Shown: positions 12,807-25,400 of the stretch, in pieces
Position numbering within the stretch: position 1 is the stretch's first letter
Layout: every line of letters begins with the position of its first letter
Source of the DNA: Tetmemena sp. SeJ-2015
Taxonomy: Eukaryota; Ciliophora; Spirotrichea; Sporadotrichida; Oxytrichidae
NCBI GenBank assembly: GCA_027382625.1
Contig: JAJKFJ010021829.1
Coordinates: 22,946-86,945, forward strand
Reading direction: 5' to 3'
DNA length: 64,000 nucleotides
Translations under genes and position numbers: made by a program
The notes under the pieces: model-generated
Told to the model about the DNA's origin: nothing
The model's database searches: none
What the model saw: only the letters and a program-made list of their open reading frames with translations

Positions 12807-13801
12807 GTCAAGGGGATTTAACGATAAATTTTAAATGTATGAACTTTTCCGCAAAAGTGAACTACAACTAAATTCATAAATTATACTCAAAGTCCTAAGA
12901 AGAATAAGAAGTTACTCTATGTATTCAGTGATTTTCACTACGCAGCAGCAGCGGAGACCTTATCTAATATATATAAACTGTTATAGAGGGCGATTTTCGA
13001 ACTAAGCAAAAACCCTTTTTGCAAAATATCAAATCTATCTCCAAAAAAGAAGCATTATATATCAATCTATTAAGAATCTAACAGAGCATTATAAATAGTA
13101 TATCATTAATTTTTTTAAAAAAAAAGTATAATTATAGAGCAACAAATTCGCTATCTCTGGTTCACTCAAGCTCAAATTAAAATCTAGTTTTTGCTATATT
13201 TTCTTAAAATCATTGATCATTTTGGCTACACTAAATTATTTTTGATTACTAAGCCCTTGCTGAAATTTCAAATAAGTGGAAAATAAGATCTTCACTACTT
13301 GAAACTTCAAAGTGTACATAGTAATAATAATTATGATTAAAAATGTTCAGTTATCTCCATTATTTATCCTTACTTTTCATTAGAATAAGAACATCAATGA
13401 TCCCTTGACGCTTTTTGAGTAACAGACTTGTAGATACGAATGCTCCTATAACTTTAAAATAATTATTTTCGCTCGTATAAGAATTAAAATATAAAACTTT
13501 TTTCTTCAAAAAATTATAATCTTTCTTTCATTGTCCTTTATTTAAATGAGCCCATTTTTGTTTAAATTTTATAATAGTTTAATGATTTATAAATCCTGAT
13601 TTTAATATTGCGAGTGTTTTATTTGTTTTTTATAACTATAAATAGTCATTACCCTTCTCCCTCCCTCAGGATTAACAAACAACAACAAAAACAAAAAACA
13701 AAAAAATATATTTTCCTCCTAATCTTCTCACTAAATTTACTCTCTGAATTCTCTCCATAGTGAAATTCAACAAATAGGATTAAAATTATCAAATTACAAA
13801 A
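12807..13801. other. AT-rich intergenic region
   Basis: About 1 kb with no supported coding frame. It contains A-rich CAA/AAAC repeats near 13,675-13,710 and short low-complexity runs. No tRNA or other RNA recognised. Confidence 0.4.
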
Positions 13802-16800
13802 ATGTCTTAATTCAAATACAATTAAAAGCCATAGATTCCTTCTATGCAGATTATATAAGTGATAATTTCGTCTTTAAATTATATTTTTAGATTTTATTTG
13901 CAGGTAAGGACCGTCAATCTTTAAGCACGTTCACAGTCCTCACTCAGCTAAAATACACAAAATGTGGAAGAAAGGAAGGAGGCAATTACCCCTACTCAAC
14001 GGATATACTCAATAAAGTTAGAGGATTTAAATAAGCAGAAAGATACCAGGCTCACTGCCAGAGAGCAACCTCTCTACAAAATCTTATCAGAATAATCCGA
14101 TTCAAATTATTTTCAATATTTCCTCTTCTTTGATAGCAAATATGAAGAGTAGAGCACTTCTGTTCCCGAAATTGCTTCAAGAGATTCGCTTTAACAGGAG
14201 AATCACCCAATACAGAATGAAAAGTTACTATAAAATTAATAGAACAAATAGACTTTGATTTTTTGTTACTGGGGAAGAACGAGAGTTGAAGGCAGGAGAA
14301 TAGTACTTTCTTCATTAAAATGAATCAAGGTGCTTTGAGGAATGGAAGTGACAACCCTAACAAATTAATTATTAATTTATTATTTATACCCTGACAGAGT
14401 TTTAAAATTTCAACAACTTCCCTTAAAACAGAATAAATAGTTAGAAATACCGAAAAGAGCAACAGACCCCGCTGGACTACAGTAGTAGAAGGTTTATGTG
14501 TCAGAGAGCTTCAAAAGAATAGTCGCAAGACTGGCCAAGAACCATTTTCAAATGCACGAATAAAAGAACTTAGAATTATTTGAAATTAAATATTAATTAA
14601 ATATTCTTATAACTTTTTTCCTCTTCTGGATAAGCAAGAAAACAACTTGTAAGCATCACAGAGGAGCGACAGGAATCAAGGGAACATAGAAAGCAAGGAA
14701 ACCTTAAATCAGCTGCCACTCACGTCAAGTCAAAGCTCTCAATATAATTCTTAGAGAGTTTAGAAATGGTCCAATAGCGATAATCAAATCTTCAGAAAGT
14801 TTAAACCAAGGACCAAATTAATTAACTAGTTCTGATTATACTTGCTTAAATTTGAAGAGAGAAGGTTTAAGGTGAAGAATAAGAAAAGAACAAGCAATAA
14901 AAGTTGTGAGGAGTACGAGGTAGAGGGAAATAAACTAGATTCTTAGTCACCAAAGTAAACTTACTTCTAGTAGGAGGTTGCGAATGGTTAGTCTGTGAAT
15001 ACTGGAAGAGTTTCTATTGGAAGTGCTTAATCTCCAAAAGCAAGTTCAAACTCTAGCAAATATTCTAAAACCAAATTTATTTTATAATCTCTTACTCGAT
15101 ACTTTTTGAGATTATTTTTTCTATACTGCTTTTCAAATAGATCAAGTAACCTATCCTCGAGGTAGATGATTTACAAGGATGGAGCCGTCAAAAATAAAAC
15201 CAAGCAGCGTCAGGCTTCAAATTTATTTAAAGCATTTTAAATCAGTAGTTGAAAGTAAACAAGGTTGAGTCATAAGGAAAGCTAGATTCTTTAAAAGCTG
15301 AAAATCAGCAGTGCTGCTAACCTTTGCTAAGTGTCAAGCACGAATAGTTAGTGAGATAAGATAAACTATTTAGAGACTCTAATAATAATAACACTACTCA
15401 AAAATTACATGCTGATGCTTTTATTCGTTTTATAAAATTTACAAAGTACTCATTTAGACACCAAATAATAAGGATTTGAGAGAGAAATTATTAAAAATAC
15501 ACATCCTAGAGCTAAAATATTCTAGCAAGAAACTCCTAAGTTTAACTCTATTTATTTATTACCGGCCTCAGAATTGCGAATAAAGTTAATTTTGATCCCT
15601 TTATTAAGCTTTTACGTTTAAACATTGAACTAAATAAACAATCTAAAAACATTTCTCTAATAGGCAATTTTTTTATAATATATTTATTTTTGGAGGGGAT
15701 TTAAAATAAAGTCCTTATTTATTCTTTATTTTTAGAATTCATTTTGATTTGATAATAGCAAGATAAAATAATTAGACAAGATAGCAAAAACTTAATGTAG
15801 CAACAGTCAGGGAATCCTGATAGGCTCTCAAGGAACAGAGAATCACTTTCATAAATTTAGCCCAGACTCTTTAGAAAACAGTCCTTTTAGGAATTAGAGA
15901 GGTGAATTAGATTCCTTTTAGAAATTTCTAAAATAAACAAAATATAAACAAAAACTATTTAAACTTTTAAGCATATTAAAATGATCATTCAAGATTTCAA
16001 TTTTATTAGGAAAATTATTATTTTTTCTTCTGTAATTTTAAATTAATGCTTTTTAGAAAGGTAACAAACAGTAACAAAGATAAAATGAGATAAATCGAGA
16101 TAGTTATCCTGTTTCCGAGTTTCAAGTATCCGATTCGTAGAATAATGCAACTAGCTATCAGGATGTAAGTATTGTATGATAATTTATATAAGAATTAAAA
16201 CCTTGGACTAATTTTGTAAAGTAGGATAAGAGGAGACAAAACGAAAATAAATTAGCCTTGGACATCCCCATAGAGGCTTTAAATGAAAAAAAATTTAGAT
16301 GGCAATTCCAAAATGGCTTCTACTAGAGCAGAAAGCGATCTAAAGTCCTCAAAATTAAAAAGTCACAAATTAAATTCTAAAACTAGCATCAATTTAAAGG
16401 TGAGGGGAGAATTATAGATTCTTTAAACGAAAATAATGAGGAAATATTTAGAGATAGGCAATTAAACATAAAAAATACAAAAAAATGACATTAAATTTCT
16501 TATTTATGCTTCTTAGGCCAAATAATTAAGACTATGATTAAGAATGATGTATCAATGCACTGAAGTTTATTTATTATGTTTAATTCAAGCATAGAAATAA
16601 AAATATAAAGATTATTTAAAATATAATTTTTATGGAATAATTTTTTGCAATAATAGAAGCAGAGTATGAATATTTTGACGATTCACTTGATATCAAAGAG
16701 AGCGATTGCGACAATAAAGCGAAAAATTATCCAAAATGCTCAGTTCCAAACGCCTCCTATCACTCAACTTTTCCTTGTCTAGAAGAGTAGGCAATCTTAA

Positions 16801-18522
16801 ATTAGCCTTTGTCAAGTCCAATCATTAAAAAATTCAAGTTTGAGTACTCTTAAACGAAATAAGAATAGCTTGCCCGAGATCTAAATTGGTAGAGACAGGA
16901 TTTTAAATATGAGAAAGATAGGGCCAGCATTTTAACTATCTCTTCCATGATAGCTGTCGAAGGCCTACCTTAAAATTTTAATGTTACATAGTCTACTGAA
17001 AACTTGATGACTTAAAAAAGTACATGTAAAAGTAGCTTGGCCACACTAGTGATTGAGGACCCTCAAATATTGAGAATGGTCACTCAATACTTCTCTCTAT
17101 GCGAAATGTGCAACATCAATAGTGTCTTTTTATAAAAGTGAATTAAAAGATTGTCTATTTTTTCTTCTCAAGTAAAAAGCTTGCGTAAATAAAACTGCAA
17201 CTAAATGAGATATGGATGGAGACGAGTTTCACACTCTCTGAAAGGAAAATGGTGAAACAGTGGGAAAATTTAGCAATTGATGGATTTCAAGTATGGGAAT
17301 AAGCAAAAACCTCGTACTACCAAATAATTTCTGGCAATCTTTCTGATTACGAATTTGAAATAGAGAAAGATATCGAGAGAACTAATCATAAGTCTCTTTT
17401 TTTTTGTTTTAACTTTTCCTAGTGAATCGAGATTTACAAAATCTAATGATGGTTATATCTAAATGGCCAGAATTTTGAGAGCAGTTGCAAACCATTTTCC
17501 AAAGGTTGGATATGTCTAAGGATTTAACTTCATAGTGTATTAAATTTTTAAGTTGGAAGTCTTATAAAATTAGATCTTGGTGAGGAGAAAATATTTTTGC
17601 TTTTTTCACAGCTATTGCAAAAAGATAGCTTGTAACAGCTTTATACTGATGGCATGCCGCTGCTGAAACTCCTTATATTCTAACTAAACTGTTTCGTATA
17701 AAATCTGCTGCCCGAGTTAGAGCTCTTTTTCACTAAGAGAGGAATTAAACTGGAGTATTTCAGTTCCTAATGGATTCTTACTTTGTTTTCATTTGAAGTT
17801 CGATCTGTGTTTCTTCCGCCACTTTATCAATCACTTTTTAATCCATGGAACTTGCTTTATAATTCAGCTCTCCCTCTCTCTACTCTCCTTCATCCAACCA
17901 CACCTGCTCTCTTTAAAGACTATGGAGGATGCGATGGATTTCTTGAAAGACTTCTAGTCTGAGATTTAGCTGCCAGTAGAATAGATATTCCTGTCCGCAC
18001 TCTAATTTACACCAGTTACTCAGTCACGTTTAGCAGAACTTGAGAGGATATTTTAGGGACGCCCTCTTAATGCAAGAGGGAACAGGCCTGACCAAAATTA
18101 TATTTGCGAAGAACCAGCACTCTACTAGGAAGAGAGTGCTCTTTGTTAAAGACCATGACTAAGACATAACTTACTTAAAAACTCTTCCATACTTGCCCGA
18201 TGATGATTGCGTGACTGAGCTTACCTCAAAGAGAGAGGATTATTCTGAAGTATCGAATGATGATTTAATTTTAGAGGATGAAATGAAATTGTAATTTGAT
18301 TTTTGTATGGACGAGGAGGAAAATTTCAAAGATGTCACCATTATCAATATTGACAGAAATATGCGTAAATTAGTGAGAGAGTATTCACCAAAGATTAAGG
18401 CAAGAGGCGGCGCACGAATACACCACATCACTAATCTTTAACCTAATTTTACCAAAGCCCTGATGAATAATTAAATTAATACTTAATTTTCATATCTTGA
18501 AGATATTTTTAACTACAATTGA
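13802..18522 (+). CDS. TBC-domain protein (predicted Rab GTPase-activating protein)
   Basis: Start ATG 13,802 gives MSQFKYNQKPQIPSMQ; after the first IES it continues VRTVNLQARSQSS. The first two thirds (to about 17,150) are Gln/Ser/Lys-rich and probably disordered, with several unresolved IESs. A TBC domain follows at about 17,220-18,000. The catalytic arginine finger is in EIEKDIERTFP and the glutamine finger in PKVGYVQGFNFIVG, so both dual-finger residues of active Rab-GAPs are present. Later TBC blocks are LYTDGMPLLKLL, LEYFSSQWILTLFS and KTMEDAMDFLKD. An acidic tail ends at TGA 18,520-18,522. One unexplained one-base frame change occurs near 17,800, between QWILTLFSFE and FDLCFFRHF. The Rab target is unknown. 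Confidence 0.8.
13845..13898. other. IES, pointer TGCAG (TBC gene)
   Basis: TGCAG at 13,845-13,849 and 13,899-13,903. Removing 54 nt joins QIPSMQ to VRTVNLQAR. Confidence 0.85.
17380..17410. other. IES, pointer AACT, inside the TBC arginine-finger motif
   Basis: AACT at 17,380-17,383 and 17,411-17,414. Removing 31 nt joins EKDIERT to FPSESRFTKSNDG, recreating the TBC motif DIxRTFP. Confidence 0.92.
17534..17550. other. Very short IES, pointer AGT (TBC gene)
   Basis: AGT at 17,534-17,536 and 17,551-17,553. Removing only 17 nt changes frame and joins QGFNFI to VGSLIKLDLGEEKIF, which continues the TBC fold. Confidence 0.85.
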
Positions 18523-18953
18523 AGTGAATACTTTGTATCTTGTAACAATTTTACTTTTTAATTTAGATAAATATGAGTATTTATTTATTCTAATTTTTGC
18601 CATCGGATGTTCGCTACATCTCGCGATCTAAAATATCTCTATGTTTAAGCATTGAAGAGATTTGATTTCTTGAATTTCTTCTCTCTTTTCCATCTAATTA
18701 TGTTATAAGTAATCTATAATTTGTTCATTGATGAATTACCTTTGTATTTATACAATAGATAATATATTGATGAATGTATCGTAATCCTTGGATTCAAGAG
18801 AGATTAAAAACATCTCATCATTACAGATGTTAAAATCATAAAAATAAGATTTCAAGAAGCCATTCGAGATCAAACTATAAAGCTAAAAGAATCTAAAATA
18901 TCCAGACATAGAAGAAGGTCAAAAATTAATATCACTTGATAACCCCTACTAAA

Positions 18954-20900
18954 ATGGAATTTCACAATAAGAAAGTCAAACTCAAGAAGGCTTCATCAAA
19001 GAGTAAAAATAATAATTTATATAAGGGATTCATTATCTTAAAGTCAATATGCACTTATTTTTAAGAGCAAGTTGAGTTAAAATAACTTTAAGGAAGCGGT
19101 TAAGCAAGTCATAGAGAATTTTTCAAATTTTCCGATCTGCTAAAAGAAAGCGATATATTAAATAAGATTAAAAACGGCTCATTCAATAATCCTTCATCTC
19201 AAATAGAGTATGAGCAGATTTTCTTAACCGACGACCCAGATAAAGCAAATAACTTGAAAAACTTCCCCTATAAAGAGAAGGCAAGCAATAAGAGAGATAA
19301 CTCAAGCAAATAAGTAAAGTGCTAGTACGAGGATCATCAACCTTATAACTCTTCTGGTGTTGAGAGCAGCAACTATTTTTCCGCATAAGGAAATCAAACT
19401 AAGACGTTGCTAGAAGAGATCAAAAGAAGGAGGGTCATGTAGTCGCCATCTATTGAAAACTTATAGAGGGCGCATCTTTCAGGATATAATTAACAGTCGT
19501 ACCAACTCCAGAATCTTAACCAATCTCTAGAAAATGATCCATCATTGAGTACAAACTAATATATAACTTAATTAGCTTTTGTTAAGAGCTCGGATCCCAG
19601 CATCGGAGATGAAAGTATGATTAATTTTAATAAATGAGTGAGGAAGAATCCAATCATGAATTTTCCACAGATAATGAATTCGTATAAAAGAGCCCCGCTC
19701 ATTAACAACCTATTGGTGAAATAGAATGTCTTAGTGACTAGGAGCAAGAATTTTTGAAGTTTTAAAATCTTTAAATTCACCATTGCATTTATTTTATCAT
19801 AAAGAGTTTGAGAAATAGAGAGAAAAAGTGCTCGGGATTATGGAGTAGGGATGGATTCCCAACTCTGAGGATTACTTCTAAGATATAAATAGAGTCATGA
19901 ATGAAAGTCATCAAAATTATTTTCTATGCTATATTTGTGCAATCCATTTTTATTTTAAGCCAAGATGATGCATCTAACATTGAAGAGTTTCATGAGGGAC
20001 TTGAAATTGATGCAAGACTTTAAAAATTTCAAAACACCTAGCGGTTCACTACAAGACGGGAAGTGAGTGAAAATTAGAATGTAAGAGAAACTTAGCTCTT
20101 ATCCTGGACCCAAACCAGGCCTCTTTAACTTCAGCCTATTCTCAAATTCATTTTTCAAATCCTCATAAACATTTTTAAGATAGAATTTTTAGATCTTTAC
20201 AATTCTCAAATCTTAAAAGTCTTTGAGCCAACTGAATAATGAAAAATGCCAAGTCAAAGGTTTATTCAGCTTCAGTAAGGCGAGAAAAGGCAGTGGCAAG
20301 TTAAACGATGAGTCTGCATTTTAAAGCTCAGTACATCGCATTTATGCTCATGAGCACAATGGAAATTTAGTTGCTTGAAAATAATAAAACTTATAAAAGA
20401 ACTCCACTACGTTTTCTCTCTAACTCGAAAATATGGATCCTAACACTAATAAGAAGAAGGACAGCAAATTTTTTCGTTTTTTAGTTGTCATAATTGTTCT
20501 ATATATTAAAATCCATTGTTTAGAATATAGACTAATTGGGAGCACAGCAGCGAAGTTTCGGCTTTGGAATTTAAAACGAAGTATGGCAGAGCCAAGAATT
20601 CAATATAGAAGGATCAAATAAAGGCACCAGGATTCAAAGCAAGAGCAACTTAGAAGACTTTATAATCCATAATAAGAATGTAATTAGCAAGGATCCTCCT
20701 CCTTAAGGGAGAATTAGTAAATTAAAGTAAAGCTCCCAGTTTAAAGACAATCTGAGGTCTCAGAATCGATCGGCTGTCGCTGAGTAGAGTAACTAATTCA
20801 TAGATGCTAACTCAATTTCTCACCAGAGTAATGAGATAAGATTCAAAAACAAGTTCAAGCTTATCTCGAGTTAGCAAGAAAATATTCTTCTTTCATTCAA
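18954..20900 (+). CDS. Gln/Asn/Ser-rich protein of unknown function
   Basis: Unrecognised. From ATG 18,954 (MEFHNKKVKLKKASSK) the frame stays open through FSDLLKESDILNKIKNG and LLEEIKRRRVMQSPS to about 19,560. Further coding blocks are MSEEESNHEFSTDNEF (19,631 on), DDASNIEEFHEGLEID (about 19,965) and QRSFGFGIQNEVWQSQ (about 20,545) up to SSQQENILLS (about 20,895). AT-rich inserts between blocks are probable IESs whose pointers were not resolved, and the end is uncertain. Minus-strand ORFs here are antisense shadows. Confidence 0.5.
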
Positions 20901-21093
20901 ATTGTGCATTAGAAATAATTAAAGTACAAATTATTTATATCAATAATGCCTTTATTAAGACATAATGAAATCATTTATGTTCTAAGATTAAAAAATAGAT
21001 GAATTTAACTTTCATCTATGGAATCAATTTTTTCTTTTCTTAGATTTAACAAAAATTAATCTTAATTTAATGATATAAAATCTCAAAAATAAA

Positions 21094-22403
21094 ATGGAAA
21101 CCGAGTATAGAGCTAGAAAAACCTAAATTATTAGCAGATACAAATTATTTTTGAGATAAACTCTGCAAGACTTTAGCCGATCAATAGAGATTCCTCAGAA
21201 AAGAATAATCAACTTCTAGAGTTAGTTTAACCTTCCAATAGATAGATTGGCTAGAATGGTTCGTAGTCTTATCGTGCCTAGCAGGCAAGCCATATTATTT
21301 AAGCAGAGAAGGCCCCTTAATAAAGTCAAAGTCCTCGGTTGAACAGAGATCATCTTTATTTATTTCACTACAGAGAAAAAGGTATTAAGAAATAGCTCCC
21401 TCAAAAGAAGACTCTTTATTTTATATAAACTAGCACTGCCTCTATAAACTTACTTGCTCCTTAAAATTAAGGAAAGATCTAAAAGCTTAGGAAGAAGTCT
21501 CCTCTGAAATGCGAATTCATTTAGCGTATTCCTGCATTATTATTTTATGCGAAAGGCTGTCAAACTTTGAAGTGAAAATCTTAATAAATATTTTACAATC
21601 TAGAGAGAAGGACAGAGTGGAATATTAAATAGCAGTAGCAACCGACATTAAATAACTTACTAAAATTAGGCAAACAATTAGATCTAGTTTCAATAAATTA
21701 AAGCATAATATTTATTGAGCAGTGAAAAAGGGTAGCAATAAGCAATTTGAAGGATTGATTTTATCGCCCAGGACACGAGCCTTGAACAACACTAAATAAC
21801 TTAACCAATAGCTACTTACTATACGAATAAATGGCATATTTTGTTTATTTTTAGCTAGGAATTCATCAGGGAGACAGCTTCAACGATGAAAATGATATGA
21901 CGATGACTCAACTTCTCACCCCAAGAGCAGAGTTAAAATTTTATTATGGCATTATTAATTTTAAGACTTAAAGTGGGGATATTCATGAACTTTAAAAATC
22001 GAGATCGGCTTCACGTTCTCGAATATTGTACAATTTAAAGAATAAAGCAAAGTGCAAACTAAGTAACCTTATAACATATATATCTCTTATATAAATTATT
22101 TCTCTAGTGAATTTTCAAATCTTAGAAAATATCACAATTCTTAAGCAACAGGAAACAATTTTAGTTTAATTGGTTTAAAATTTTAGAAAGAATGATGAAT
22201 TTCGAAAATAAGAGCAGCTTGATTTAAAAAAGAGGGCTTTAAATTAGAAGTTAAATTTTAGTGAATTAGAATCCCCCCCAAATTATTAAACCAAACTAGA
22301 CACTCTCCTTTATGAATCACAATTCCATCTGTTCATAGACCTCTATGTTATAAATTCCAAACGTGTGATGACCACCCATTAAAGTGAAGGAAGTTTCGCG
22401 TGA
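21094..22403 (+). CDS. Unknown protein or continuation of the preceding gene
   Basis: Coding blocks begin METEYRARKTQIISRYKLF (ATG 21,094), a basic helical segment, and continue with GDSFNDENDMTMTQLLTP (about 21,870). A Lys/Gln-rich helix (NDEFRKQEQLDLKKRALNQK, about 22,190) leads to TGA 22,401-22,403. IESs separate the blocks. It may be the 3' part of the gene starting at 18,954. Its last 85 bases overlap the end of the minus-strand gene. Confidence 0.4.
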
Positions 22404-25400
22404 AGGGAATTAAAATAAGCCGGAGCTCACATTTAGCTAACTGTGACAGTGCAAATTAGGAACTTAACTGTCCCTTAACACCAGATCCTCTATTTGAAAC
22501 CCTTGCATATTTATTCTTTCTCCAAGTCTTATCATGCAGCTCTGATCTAGAGTAACATAAGGAGGAGTGACGATATGCACAAGTTCATAGTCTAGTTATA
22601 AAAGAGATAGTTCCTAATCTAGAAATTCAATTAAAGCTTGAAAAATATTTTTATAATTTTCAAAATGTTTTCTTGGTAAAGGTGGGTTCAATTTTTGAAG
22701 TTGTGTATATTGCAAATCGTTTTCCTTTGGTGCTTTGAACCAAAATAAGGAAAGGCCCGTTAGAGGAAGAGCAAAATTCGAGGAAATCTGAGTTTTTGAT
22801 TTCTTTACCATATTTTGAAGGATTATAAATCTCCAGAAAAATAGTAAACTAAAATACTCAAGTATTATAAAATTAAGGATCATAAAATCTTGATTTATTT
22901 GATTTGTCTGTCAAGTAACTTGCCAAAAATTAGATACCTTTCTCATCAATGATTCGAGATTCCCCAAGGCCGTAGTCGAGCTTTTTGGATTAAAGTTAGC
23001 CCGATTTTTTAAGTGGTTTTTTCTACTAAATTAGAGATAAAAGTGGCTAATAGCTATGAAAAATATTGCTTATTTAGATTTTATTTCTTGATTCTAAAGG
23101 GTTTTAGCTTTCTCGTCGGAATTTCGATTAAGCTACCCTTCATTTAATTATACACTTTGTGAGCTTGATATCCTCTGAAGGTTCGCTTCTTTTGGAATCA
23201 TGGAATCAACTTTGACTCGATTGACTTCTGTTTGATTTTGACTCTTCTTTGGTGGGTTTTGCTATAGCATGTCATAGAACATTTATCAGTTGGGGCTCGC
23301 TGATGCCTCACTTTGTGCGTATGTTCTCTCCTTTAGTAATGATGATATTGATGATGACGATTAATTCATCTGCTTGCTCTACTCAAATTACTTCTTCACG
23401 TTTTGAAGCAGTGGCTGTTATTCGGCAGGTGTGTTCATTGGGAAAAAGGTAGGATTGTTGCTCTTATTAAGCGCCTTCTCTATGTTCGTCTTATTTTGCA
23501 GTGATCTGGAACTCAGTAGCACCCCTTTTTCCTCTTTCTCATCCTCTGCTTCTCTTTAAACTTCTTAAATTCTATTTAGTAAAGTAGTAGTTGTAGTTGC
23601 AGTATTAAGAGGAAGAGTATTACTTGTCTGAGTATGAAGCTGGCTATCGGAGTATGGTCCCAACAAAAAATTAATAGCACTTATATTTTACGATCATCCC
23701 TGATTTTTCAAAAAATTTTCAGTTTCCTTCTGAAAAGCCTGGACAAACAACGAGGATGAAGCTCTTGTCATCAGGGCTAAAACTTGGTACTGTAAGCACT
23801 CCTTACCGGCTGAAAATTGACACAATAATTTCATAAAAAGGTAATTTTACTGATTTATTAAATCCCACAATTATAAGGAACGTTCCAGCAGCATGCCAAT
23901 TATCGATGGTTTTGAAGATACTCCTCCAAAGTTCAGTAAAAAGACTAAAAACAGTGGCTACTTACTGTAAAAGATAGCTTCCTATTCAGGAGTGTAAAAT
24001 CTGGCCAGAACAGATAATATTTTATATCCCTCTATATCTACTTCATACACTTTTTGCGAAGTATTTAAATTATAATGAAAAGAGGAAGTTTTAACAGTGA
24101 TTATTCTGGGAGATTTAGATCTTGAGTTCGAGTTATTATTCAACATAAAATAGCCACAATAATGATTGATAGATAGATAATGTAGATAATAATAAAATAA
24201 AGATAATGTAATAGATAGATAATAGATAATAGATAATAATGATTGATAGATAGATAGATAGATAAATCAATTTCTCATAAAATGGAGCAAAATATTTGCA
24301 GGAATTATTCTTAAAAGTAGAAATTGAATCTATATTCTGAGTTAAAAAATTTGAAACTTATTCTCGTTAATTTGCTTTTAATATGATATTTATGGAAATA
24401 ATTTACCCAAAAAAATTATTTTGTGTGTATTGTCTGAATCTCTATTTAACAAAACAGAGTTACGAGAGATATAGCTAGTTTGCTTTTATTAGACTTATTA
24501 TTAGCTCTGAGTTTGATTTCTATTCAAAGTAAGTACTTTCCCAAAAGAAGGACTTAAATCATTCTACTCTCCATAATTGAATTGCTGAGAGAGTAAACTG
24601 CTTTAGTTGGAAGTAGCGCTTTAAAAAGGAGCGCTTGCTTACTGACCTAATGAGGAATTGTTAAAAACTTGTGAGCTTGAGAGACCGGCCTTTTAAGGAG
24701 GCTGCTCCTGCTGTTAAATTAAAGACTGCTGGTTTTAAATTTGTACACTTTAAAATGGCTTGATCATTATATTGCTTATGTATTATAAAACATAGAACTA
24801 ATATGGATAATCATAAATTTAAATTCCTTTCAAAATAATGAGAAATTCAGCAAAATTGATCATACCGAATTACGGGCTTATATCTCTCAAGTTTGTTTTA
24901 GGTTCTTAATTCTTGGAGTTACTCCTGCTTTTCCTCATATTCTCGACTGTCTCCAACAACGAAAAAAATAAAAGCTTCCTTTCTTTAAGTAAACAGTTAA
25001 TCCACCATCATTTCCTTTTCAAGTACAACTTTTTCTAGATCTCTGATCTTGCTATTTGCTCTTTACCTTTCTCTAAACTATTAGATGTATTCCTCTTTAA
25101 TTTTTCTTTATTTACATTATTTATAAGGTTTATCATTGGCATCTTTGATGGCGGTTAGTTCATTTTCAAGCTCTTGAATACGGGTTTTATGCTGTCTCTG
25201 CTAGAAACTTTCATCAAGTTTCCTCGTCTACGACTCTCGATTTTGAGTTAAAATTAATAAGTTAGCTCCTCTTTTGCAAGAAATAATTCCTAATTAAGTG
25301 AGTCAACTTCACTCCTCATTTATAACAGCTCTTCTTTGAGAGCTAATGAAAAATTAAGATCTTAATTTTTAATGGGAAAAAATAATTTTTAAAAAATAAA

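Noticed and set aside
17534..17612. A TBC segment missing from this locus and therefore scrambled elsewhere
   Set aside because: Removing the 17-nt insert with pointer AGT reveals the apparently missing block VGSLIKLDLGEEKIF in place.
24164..24266. CRISPR-like or regulatory repeat array
   Set aside because: Units are 4-5 bp, without spacers; it is a simple microsatellite in noncoding DNA.
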